A DNA stretch of 5,583 nucleotides, from NCBI GenBank assembly GCA_023424585.1, contig JAFADT010000818.1:1-5583 (forward strand), in the 5' to 3' direction. Shown piece by piece: positions 1 through 5,583 of this stretch; the stretch's first letter is position 1; each line of letters begins with the position of its first letter. The notes under the pieces were generated by a model that saw only the letters and a list, made by a program, of their open reading frames with translations, was not told the origin of the DNA and searched no databases. The DNA comes from Pseudomonadota bacterium (GTDB lineage Bacteria; Myxococcota; Myxococcia; Myxococcales; Myxococcaceae). A program made the translations under genes and the position numbers.

Positions 1-966
1 GTGCCGTACCGGATGACGGAGGACCTGCCGCTCACGGTGTCCGGCCTGTTGCAGGTGGTGGGGCCGCCCACCGGGCCCACCGTCACGGGCGGGCTGGACA
101 TCATCAAGCTGCGCTACCAGAAGCCGCTCGACATCGAGGCGCTGCTCAAGACGATGCAGAAGAAGCCGCAGCTCGCGGTGGGCGGCGGAGGCGAGCGCGC
201 GAGGGACCCCTTCTTCACCTGGGACGTCAACGTGCACTTCGGCGACGTGCGCGTGGACAACAACCTGGCCAAGGCGCGGCTGTTGGGCGACGTGCGGCTC
301 ACCGGCACGGACGTGAAGCCGGGGCTGCTCGGCCGCGTGGAGGCGGCCGAGGGCAGCCAGGCGTTCTTCCGCAACAACCTCTTCACCATCGACCAGGGGC
401 AGCTGGAGTTCCGCGACGCGTCCGGCATCGACCCGGTCTTCGAGGTGCAGGCGCAGACGTCCGTGCGCGAGTTCGTGGTGAAGCTGCACGCCTTCGGCCG
501 GCCGTCCAACCCGCTGGTGGTGCTGTCGTCGGAGCCGGTGCTCACGGAGGGTGACATCCTGTCCCTGCTGACACTGGGGGTGACGAGCGCGGACAAGGAC
601 ACGGCGGCCTCGGCGAGCTACGGTCTGGCGGCGGAGGCCCTCTTCAACGTGTCGGGACTGGATCGGCAGGTGCGCCGGTTCCTGCCCAGCAACCCCGTCC
701 TGCGCGACCTGTCCCTGCAGATCTCCACCACCTACAACGACGCCACCCGGCAGGCGGAGCCCACCGCACAACTGGAGTCGAAGTTCCTCTCCGAGCAGCT
801 TAAAATCGGCATGACCCAGCCTGTGAGTGGGCGTGGCACCCGGGCACGCGCTGAGTACCGCTTCGACGACCGTCTTTCCGCACAGGCCCAGTGGGACAAC
901 GAGAACAGCCAGGCGTCGTTCGGAAACCTCGGGCTCGAGCTGAAGCTCGGCTGGGAGGTCGAGTAG
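1..966 (+). CDS. tamB: TamB-family (DUF490) translocation/assembly protein, C-terminal part (5' end outside window)
   Basis: This is the last 321 residues of a TamB-like protein. The family is anchored in the inner membrane, spans the periplasm as a long beta-taco or groove, and works with an Omp85 barrel in outer-membrane protein assembly or lipid transport. The reading frame is open from base 1 and whole TamB proteins usually exceed 1000 residues, so the GTG at base 1 is unlikely to be the true start. The visible part matches the conserved C-terminal DUF490 region: GRVEAAEGSQAFFRNN (111-126), then GQLEF (133-137), IDP (143-145) and an SSEPVLTEGDILSLL segment (176-190). These correspond to the family pattern of a glycine, an 'F/Y..N..F.I..G.I.F' strand pair and 'SdP.Ls..dil.lL'. 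The tail (about 262-321) alternates polar and hydrophobic residues as beta strands do. It ends at TAG 964-966, overlapping the next gene. The family call is solid; the exact substrate is unknown. Confidence 0.9.
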   Translation: MPYRMTEDLPLTVSGLLQVVGPPTGPTVTGGLDIIKLRYQKPLDIEALLKTMQKKPQLAVGGGGERARDPFFTWDVNVHFGDVRVDNNLAKARLLGDVRLTGTDVKPGLLGRVEAAEGSQAFFRNNLFTIDQGQLEFRDASGIDPVFEVQAQTSVREFVVKLHAFGRPSNPLVVLSSEPVLTEGDILSLLTLGVTSADKDTAASASYGLAAEALFNVSGLDRQVRRFLPSNPVLRDLSLQISTTYNDATRQAEPTAQLESKFLSEQLKIGMTQPVSGRGTRARAEYRFDDRLSAQAQWDNENSQASFGNLGLELKLGWEVE

Positions 967-3900
967 CCGCGCTCGCCGCGGTGCTGCTCGTCGTCTGCGC
1001 GCGGCCCGCCCTCGCCGCGTCCCCGGCCCCGGACGACGGCGCGCCGGAGGTGGCGGCCGTGGAGCTGCACCTGCCGGAAGGTGTGGACTCGGAGGGGCTC
1101 TCGGGGCTCGTGACGCTGCGCAAGGGGCAGGCGCTGACGCCCGGGGCGGTGCGCAAGTCGGTGGAGCGGCTCTTCGCCACGGGGCGCTTCGCGGACGTGG
1201 TGGCGCTCACGCAGGACGTGCCAGGCGGCGTGCGGCTGGTGTTCCAGCTCACGCCGCTGCCGCTCCTGTCGCACGTCGCGGTGAAGGGCAACCACGTCCT
1301 CACGTCGGGGGAGCTGCTGGACGCGAGCGGGCTGTTGCAGGGCGGGCCGTTGGATCCCGAGGAGCTGGACACGGCGGCGGCCGCCGTGCGCGAGGCGTAC
1401 CAGCGCAAGGGCTACGACGCCGTCGACATCCAGGTGGAGGCGCGGCCGGTGCCCGCGGGCGGCGTGGCGGTGACGCTGGTGGTGGAGGAGGGCAAGCCCA
1501 CCCGCGTGCGGCAGGTGACCTTCTCCGGCAGCCCCGCGCTGCCGCTGTCGCGCCTGGTGGAGGCGCTGGGGGTGAGGCCCGGGGAGGTGTTCGACCGGGC
1601 GAGGCTGGACGGCGGCCTGGAGCGGCTGCGGGCGCTCCTGCGCGAGGGCCAGCACTGGCGCGCCTGGGTGGGCTCGCCCGCCGTGGTGGTGGAGGACAGC
1701 GAGGCGTCCGTGGCGGTGCCGGTGTCGGCGGGGCCCGCGTTCCACCTGCGCTTCACGGGCAACCGCCGCTTCCCGGACGCGCTGCTGGCGCGGGTGATGG
1801 CCTACGACGGCGAGGAGGCGCTGGACGAGACCGTCTCCGCGCGGCTCGCCCGGCGGCTGGAGGCGTTCTACCGGCGGCGCGGCTTCCACGACGCGCGCGT
1901 GCGGGCGCGGGAGGTCCTCCGGCCGGACGGGGACGCGGCGGTGCTGGGCTTCCAGGTGGACGAGGGCGCCCCGCTGCGCGTGACGGACGTGCGCTTCCAC
2001 GGCAACGCGGCGCTGTCGTCCGACGCGCTGCGCGCCATGCTCACCAACCAGGTGGCGGTGCTGGAGACCTGGCCGGAGCTGGACCTGCCCCTGCGCGAGG
2101 ACCCGCTGGAGACGGAGGGGCGCGAGCGGCGCTTCGACGCGAGCGTGATGTCCCCGCCCGACCCGTCCACGGTCTACCTGGAGGACACGTGGCTGGAGGC
2201 CGCGGACGCGATGACGACGGCCTACCGCGAGCAGGGCTTCGCGTCCGCGCAGGTGGCCTTCCGGGGCCTCACGGTGGACGCGGTCCGCCACACGGCGGAG
2301 GCGGACTTCGACGTGGAGGAGGGCCCCCGGGCGCTGCTGCGCGAGCCCGTCTTCGTGGACATGCCGCCGGAGGTGAACCCGAACTGGGTGAAGCTGCTCC
2401 TGCCCACCGGGCAGCCGCTGAGCTTCGAGAAGGTGGACCAGGCGCAGGCCGCGCTGGAGCGGGGCCTGGGCCGCGAGGGCTACCTCTTCGCCCGGGTGAG
2501 CAACGCGGTGTCGGTGGAGCAGGGGGGCACGGCCGCGCAGGTGACCTTCCGCGCGGACGCGGGCCCTCGCGTGCGCGTGGGGCAGGTGCTGCTCCAGGGG
2601 CTGACGCGCTCGGATCCGGACGTGGTGCTGGCGCAGCTGGACCTGAAGCCCGGCGCGCCGCTGTCGGTGGAGGCGCTGGGAGAGGCGCAGCGCCGGCTGT
2701 CCCGGCTGGGGTTGTTCCGCCAGGCGGAGGTGTCCCTGGCGGACCCCAACCGCCGCGAAGCCTCCAAGGACGTGCTGGTGACGGTGCAGGAGCGTCCGCG
2801 CATCGACGGTGAGGTGTCCGGCGGCTACTTCCTGGTGGACGGCCCCCGCATCACGCTGGACACGACGTGGCGCAACCTGGACGGCCGGGGGCTCAACCTG
2901 CTGGCGCGCGGCAAGGTGAACTACGCGGGCGCGAGCGCGGAGGCGCTGTCGTCGTCGCGGCTTCCGGCCGGGTGCTCCACCGGGGAGCTGTCCGGCGAGG
3001 CGTGCGAGTCCGACCTGTCCGGCTTCAGCGGCCTGGGCGGGCGCGGCAACCTGGCGCTGTCCCAGCCCCGGCTGTCCTTCCTGGCGCCGCAGGAGATTGG
3101 CGCGCGGATGGACCTCATCGTCGAGCGCGTGCACCGGCCGTCGTACCTGTCCACGCGGTTCGCGGCGGTGGCGGGCGCGGACTGGGCGCTGGCGTCGTGG
3201 GTCAGCGTGTCGCTCCAGTACGAGCTGGAGAACAACCGGCTGCGCTCCCGCGCGGGCGTGCTGGAGCTGGTCAACCGCGCGGACCAGGAGCGCCTGCGCT
3301 ATCCGTATGGCGACTTCACGCTGCACTCGCTGCGCCCGTCGCTGACGTTGGACTTCCGCGACGACCCGGCGAACCCCCGGCGCGGCATGGTGCTCAGCAG
3401 CAGCGTGGAGTTCATGCGCGGCATCAGCGTCCACCCCACGGACGTCGCGGGCAACCGCGTGCCGGAGTTCCCCATCGACGGCGTGAAGCTGTCCGGCAGC
3501 GTGAGCGCGTACGCGCCGCTGGGCCGCCGCGCGAGCGTGGCGGTGAGCGCGCGCGCGGGCACCATCCTCCCGCTGACGCAGGGGGCGCAGAACATCGGGT
3601 CCAAGCTGTTCTACCTGGGCGGCTCCTCCAGCCTCCGGGGCTTCCGCGAGGACGGCGTGCTGCCGCAGGACGTGCGCGAGGTGCTGCACCAGCGGCTGGC
3701 CGCGTGCCGCGCGGTCATCTCGCCCGCGGGGTGCTCGGACGACCTGAAGGCGGTGCTCGCGGGGCAGGTGCCGGCCAGCCAGGGCGGTGAGCTCTACACG
3801 CTGGGCAAGGCGGAGCTGCGCGTGCCGGCCATCGCGGCGGTGGACCTGGGGCTGTTCTTCGAGGCGGGCAACCTGTGGCAGGACCGCACGCTGTTCGACC

Positions 3901-4049
3901 CGGGCGTGCTGCGCTACGCGGCGGGCGTGGGCCTGCGCTACGTGACGCCCGTGGGCCCGCTGGCCTTCGACGTGGGCTTCAACCTGGACCGCGACGAGGC
4001 GCTCAACGAGGCGCCCACGCAGTTCCACTTCAGCATCGGGACGTTCTGA
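891..4049 (+). CDS. Omp85/BamA-TamA-family outer-membrane protein with about seven POTRA-like repeats
   Basis: A 1052-residue outer-membrane protein that probably assembles or exports substrates with the upstream TamB-like partner. A basic N-region and hydrophobic core (about 23-36) form a signal peptide, with likely cleavage after PALA (residue 42). Periplasmic POTRA-like repeats lie at about 54-125, 126-203, 204-283, 284-363, 364-482, 483-561 and 562-637. Most show a strand, a 'G N/S' turn, two helices and a 'Y..rGF/GY' strand. The barrel (about 639-1052) has an NPRRG turn (828-832), the L6 signature LRGF (915-918), a VGPLAFDVG strand near the end and a terminal phenylalanine (FSIGTF), a typical beta-signal. 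Two Cys pairs (695/705, 939/948) fit external loops. BamA usually has five POTRAs and TamA three, so this is not a plain copy of either. An in-frame TGA at 852-854 and no ATG/GTG/TTG before 891 make GTG 891 the first possible start, but it lacks a clear ribosome binding site. CTG 951 would give a tidier signal peptide. Confidence 0.92.
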   Translation: MGQREQPGVVRKPRARAEARLGGRVAALAAVLLVVCARPALAASPAPDDGAPEVAAVELHLPEGVDSEGLSGLVTLRKGQALTPGAVRKSVERLFATGRFADVVALTQDVPGGVRLVFQLTPLPLLSHVAVKGNHVLTSGELLDASGLLQGGPLDPEELDTAAAAVREAYQRKGYDAVDIQVEARPVPAGGVAVTLVVEEGKPTRVRQVTFSGSPALPLSRLVEALGVRPGEVFDRARLDGGLERLRALLREGQHWRAWVGSPAVVVEDSEASVAVPVSAGPAFHLRFTGNRRFPDALLARVMAYDGEEALDETVSARLARRLEAFYRRRGFHDARVRAREVLRPDGDAAVLGFQVDEGAPLRVTDVRFHGNAALSSDALRAMLTNQVAVLETWPELDLPLREDPLETEGRERRFDASVMSPPDPSTVYLEDTWLEAADAMTTAYREQGFASAQVAFRGLTVDAVRHTAEADFDVEEGPRALLREPVFVDMPPEVNPNWVKLLLPTGQPLSFEKVDQAQAALERGLGREGYLFARVSNAVSVEQGGTAAQVTFRADAGPRVRVGQVLLQGLTRSDPDVVLAQLDLKPGAPLSVEALGEAQRRLSRLGLFRQAEVSLADPNRREASKDVLVTVQERPRIDGEVSGGYFLVDGPRITLDTTWRNLDGRGLNLLARGKVNYAGASAEALSSSRLPAGCSTGELSGEACESDLSGFSGLGGRGNLALSQPRLSFLAPQEIGARMDLIVERVHRPSYLSTRFAAVAGADWALASWVSVSLQYELENNRLRSRAGVLELVNRADQERLRYPYGDFTLHSLRPSLTLDFRDDPANPRRGMVLSSSVEFMRGISVHPTDVAGNRVPEFPIDGVKLSGSVSAYAPLGRRASVAVSARAGTILPLTQGAQNIGSKLFYLGGSSSLRGFREDGVLPQDVREVLHQRLAACRAVISPAGCSDDLKAVLAGQVPASQGGELYTLGKAELRVPAIAAVDLGLFFEAGNLWQDRTLFDPGVLRYAAGVGLRYVTPVGPLAFDVGFNLDRDEALNEAPTQFHFSIGTF

Positions 4050-4051
4050 CC

Positions 4052-4056
4052 GGAGG
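4052..4056 (+). promoter_or_regulatory. Ribosome binding site for the lipoprotein gene
   Basis: GGAGG lies 9 nt before ATG 4066 and just after the TGA (4047-4049) of the Omp85 gene. It is a near-consensus Shine-Dalgarno sequence at good spacing. It fixes the lipoprotein start and shows that this gene is translated on its own signal, although it sits only 16 nt from the upstream stop. Confidence 0.75.
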
Positions 4057-4065
4057 CCTTCGCCC

Positions 4066-4596
4066 ATGCGGACCCTGCGTGCACGCCGTGGAGTGGCTGG
4101 GAGCGTGGCCTTGCTGGGCCTCGTGGCGCTCGCGTGTCAGCACGGCCCGGACGCGGACGCGAAGGCGCCGCGCCCCTCGTGGATGCCGCCGGAGGGCAGC
4201 TGTCCTCGCGGCGCGCAGCTCCAGATGGAGCGGCTGGGGCTGAAGGTGGGGGACCGCATCCCCGTCATCGTGGACAGCATCCAGGACCACCCGGGACCGG
4301 CCCGGTACAACTACAGCTTCGTCATCGCGCTGCCGCAGGGGGAAGGGGAGGCGAAGCTGCCGGGGGCGCGCATCGGCGGGCGGCTCTACGTGACGAAGCA
4401 CCGCGTGTTCGGCCGGTACGACCGCATCTTCACCCCGGAGAGCGGCGCCACGTCGGTGCCCTTCTGCGGCGTGCTGCTGGACTCGCGCTGGGACAGGGAC
4501 GGCGAGGGGCTCATCGCGTACCCCAGCCCGATGAAGGGCTTCTCCGTGGTGCAGGACAACACCGGCGTCATCCAGGTGGTGGACCGCTACCCGTGA
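4066..4596 (+). CDS. Small predicted lipoprotein, function unknown
   Basis: A 176-residue protein whose family I do not recognise. The N-terminus is a lipoprotein signal: basic MRTLRARR, a hydrophobic stretch (about 10-22), then a permissive lipobox ALA-Cys with the lipidated cysteine at 24. Gln follows at +2 rather than Asp, which in the E. coli rule favours the outer membrane; myxobacterial sorting may differ. A short charged, Pro-rich linker (25-45) leads to a compact domain of about 130 residues with several predicted beta strands (for example 65-70, 82-89, 105-110, 132-138, 168-173). It has two further cysteines, C46 (GSCPRG) and C134 (VPFCG), which could form a disulfide. There is no transmembrane segment after the signal. 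The start is fixed by the GGAGG at 4052-4056. The 16-nt gap after the Omp85 gene and shared strand suggest co-transcription, so it may act in the same envelope assembly, but that role is inferred from context only. Confidence 0.85.
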   Translation: MRTLRARRGVAGSVALLGLVALACQHGPDADAKAPRPSWMPPEGSCPRGAQLQMERLGLKVGDRIPVIVDSIQDHPGPARYNYSFVIALPQGEGEAKLPGARIGGRLYVTKHRVFGRYDRIFTPESGATSVPFCGVLLDSRWDRDGEGLIAYPSPMKGFSVVQDNTGVIQVVDRYP

Positions 4597-4607
4597 GGCC
4601 CGGGCCT
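4596..4607. terminator. Possible weak bidirectional terminator: 12-bp palindrome between convergent stops
   Basis: AGGCCCGGGCCT is a perfect 12-bp palindrome filling the space between the lipoprotein stop (TGA 4594-4596) and the stop of the minus-strand gene (4608-4610). As RNA it could form a 4-bp stem with a 4-nt loop. An outer inverted repeat, GTGGAC at 4579-4584 and GTCCAC at 4611-4616, could extend it. There is no U-tract on either side, so intrinsic termination would be weak. The outer arms also encode Val-Asp in both genes, so they may be there for coding reasons. Confidence 0.25.
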
Positions 4608-5583
4608 TCAGTCCACGTGCAGGCTGTACGAGCGCTCGTCGCTGAACAGCAGGTCCAGGACGCCAATCTTGAACGTGTAGTCCCCCGCGCTCATGGGCTT
4701 GCCGTAGAGGACGCCTTCCTTCGTGTCCAGGAGGATGCCCGGCGGCAGGGCGCCGTCCTTCAGGCTCCAGCTGAACGCGTTGGAGCCGCCGGTCGTCCGG
4801 AGGCTGTAGCTGTAGTCGGCCCCCACGCGCCCCGAGGGCACCGCCCACGACAGCAGCGTGACGGTGCCGGGCGCGCCCGTGAGGGTGATGGAGAGCCGGG
4901 CGGAGGCGGACTGGGGCGGCGTGTCGCTGTCCGTCACCACCACCGTGAACGCCTGCGTCCCCGCCTGCGTCGTGGTGCCGCTGACGGTGCCGTTCGCCGC
5001 GAGCGTCAGGCCCGCGGGCAGCGACTGCTCCGGCGCGAGGGCGAAGGTGTACGGCGCCTTGCCGCCGGTGGCGGAGATGCGCTCGGTATAGGCGCGGTTG
5101 TTGGGCGCGTTCGCGAGCGGCTCCGGGCCCGCCACCCGGAGCAGCGGGCGGGCGCGCAAGGTGAGGCTGCCGCTCGCGCGCTTCGTGGGGACGCTCAGGT
5201 CGGTCACCTCCACGGGGAGGACCAGGTCCCCCGCGCGCGTGGGGGTGCCGGTGACGCGGCCCTCGGTGTCGAGCGCGATGCCCGCGGGGAGCAGGCCGGT
5301 GGCGTTGAACGTGTACGGCGGGGTGCCGCCCCGGGCCTGGAGCTGCGCGGAGTAGGGGGTGTTTTCGATGGCCTCCGTCAGCAGGCTGGAGTCCAGCGAG
5401 AGCGGGGAGGGGCCCGCGTCGCCGCTGCCCGCATCCAGGTCCCCCGCGTCCGTCACGCCGGCGTCCACGAGGCCCGCATCCACGTCCGTGCCCGCGTCGC
5501 CGCCGCCCGCGTCCAGGTCCGTGCCCGCGTCCACCTCCGTGCCCGCGTCCGGCTCCTCCAGGGTGTCGGGCCCGTCGCAGGGG
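4608..5583 (-). CDS. Secreted/surface protein with DAG-repeat linker and three putative-Ig (He_PIG-like) domains, 5' end outside window
   Basis: The C-terminal 324 residues of a protein whose start lies beyond the right edge; the frame stays open through base 5582. An initiator at GTG 5534 is possible in principle but unlikely, because the repeat linker continues upstream of it as PCDGPDTLEEPDAG. Counting from that proline, residues 12-57 form an acidic linker with nine DAG units. Three Ig-like repeats of about 85-92 residues follow at about 61-145, 146-237 and 238-324. Each shows a 'Y..(8)GG...YTF/FSW' strand, an LPAGI/LPAGL/LPPGI turn, a 'G.V.G.P/T' turn, then 'AG' and a final beta pair, the He_PIG-type pattern of extracellular adhesion or scaffold proteins. 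There is no catalytic motif. Similar DAG linkers are common in myxobacterial secreted proteins and lipoproteins, so a lipoprotein or Sec signal probably lies upstream. It converges on the lipoprotein gene and is a separate transcription unit. Confidence 0.85.
   Translation of the reverse strand, partial: PCDGPDTLEEPDAGTEVDAGTDLDAGGGDAGTDVDAGLVDAGVTDAGDLDAGSGDAGPSPLSLDSSLLTEAIENTPYSAQLQARGGTPPYTFNATGLLPAGIALDTEGRVTGTPTRAGDLVLPVEVTDLSVPTKRASGSLTLRARPLLRVAGPEPLANAPNNRAYTERISATGGKAPYTFALAPEQSLPAGLTLAANGTVSGTTTQAGTQAFTVVVTDSDTPPQSASARLSITLTGAPGTVTLLSWAVPSGRVGADYSYSLRTTGGSNAFSWSLKDGALPPGILLDTKEGVLYGKPMSAGDYTFKIGVLDLLFSDERSYSLHVD
4611..5402 (-). repeat. Three tandem Ig-like (He_PIG-type) protein repeats
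   Basis: The repeats are coded at about 5148-5402, 4872-5147 and 4611-4871, from N- to C-terminus. They align on GG..PYTF / GG.APYTF / GGSNAFSW, then LPAGI / LPAGL / LPPGI and G.PTRAG / GTTTQAG / GKPMSAG. They are diverged at protein level, with no long DNA identity seen by eye, so this is an old domain duplication and not a recent tandem copy. The third repeat is the most diverged (LYGKPM, DLLFSDE) and runs to the C-terminus with no sorting signal after it. Confidence 0.75.
5412..5549 (-). repeat. In-frame DAG-coding repeat tract (nine units of 15-18 nt)
   Basis: On the minus strand this 138-nt stretch encodes nine Asp-Ala-Gly triplets spaced by two or three variable residues (TEV, TDL, GG, TDV, LV, VT, DL, SG). 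On the plus strand the core reads GCCCGCGTC, with GCCCGCATC variants. The units are imperfect, with synonymous and non-synonymous differences, but close enough for slippage or recombination to change the unit number in frame. The product is a flexible, strongly acidic spacer between the N-terminus and the Ig-like domains. Confidence 0.85.

Noticed and set aside
1..3. GTG at base 1 as the true start of the first gene
   Set aside because: The protein begins in the middle of a beta-rich TamB region, with no signal anchor, and TamB proteins are several times longer. The codon is probably internal and happens to fall at the window edge.
984..998. Lipobox in the Omp85 signal peptide (LLVVC, cysteine 36)
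   Set aside because: The residue before the cysteine is Val, not Gly/Ala/Ser, and a good signal peptidase I site (PALA, cleavage after residue 42) follows, as expected for an outer-membrane barrel protein.
2189..3790. Plus-strand open frames in a second frame inside the Omp85 gene (2189-2812 and 2867-3790)
   Set aside because: Gly/Arg/Ala/Pro-rich shadow translations with no ribosome binding site or recognisable domain, fully inside a well-supported gene. They do not mark a frameshift, since the main frame continues intact through both.
732..4067. A 1111-codon open frame on the minus strand, antisense to almost the whole Omp85 gene
   Set aside because: Its product is a low-complexity Arg/His/Gln/Ala/Leu-rich chain with no domain, the usual mirror of a G/C-ending coding frame in very high-GC DNA. 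The plus-strand frame has a signal peptide, POTRA repeats and a barrel.
4030..4848. Minus-strand 272-codon open frame across the lipoprotein gene and the end of the Ig-repeat gene
   Set aside because: It overlaps two supported genes, and its product is Arg/His/Pro/Ala-rich with no domain. The lipoprotein has a signal peptide, lipobox and ribosome binding site on the other strand.
4858..5355. Small plus-strand open frames opposite the Ig-repeat gene (4858-5091, 5098-5355)
   Set aside because: They lie antisense to a gene with clear domain repeats, have no ribosome binding site seen, and show shadow-type composition.

Overview
The window looks like chromosomal DNA from a myxobacterium (Myxococcota, perhaps near Myxococcus, Corallococcus or Pyxidicoccus). 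The evidence is very high GC with G/C-dominated third codon positions, a very large Omp85 protein, and a secreted protein with an Asp-Ala-Gly repeat linker of the kind common in that group. The assignment is by style only, because no marker gene is present.

Layout: (1) 1-966 (+) is the C-terminal part of a TamB-family (DUF490) translocation and assembly protein, cut by the left edge. (2) 891-4049 (+) is a complete Omp85/BamA-TamA-family outer-membrane protein with about seven POTRA-like repeats and a C-terminal barrel; its best start lies inside the end of the tamB-like gene, giving a 76-nt overlap. (3) 4066-4596 (+), 16 nt downstream and behind a good ribosome binding site, encodes a small unrecognised lipoprotein. 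(4) 4608-5583 (-) converges on it across only 11 nt and encodes the C-terminal 324 residues of a secreted protein with an acidic DAG-repeat linker and three putative-Ig (He_PIG-like) repeats; its N-terminus lies beyond the right edge.

The three plus-strand genes are probably one transcription unit. TamB-family proteins span the periplasm from the inner membrane and pair with an Omp85 barrel in the outer membrane. The barrel receives or inserts outer-membrane proteins, or the pair forms a hydrophobic bridge that has been proposed to carry lipids. The third gene adds an envelope lipoprotein, which makes it a candidate accessory subunit. The minus-strand gene is probably unrelated to this unit.

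The window is almost entirely coding. I saw no RNA gene, mobile element, CRISPR array or gene-free stretch over 300 bases. The strongest leads are the tamB-omp85-lipoprotein arrangement and the seven-POTRA architecture. Both are variants of known themes, and I see no clearly unprecedented system.
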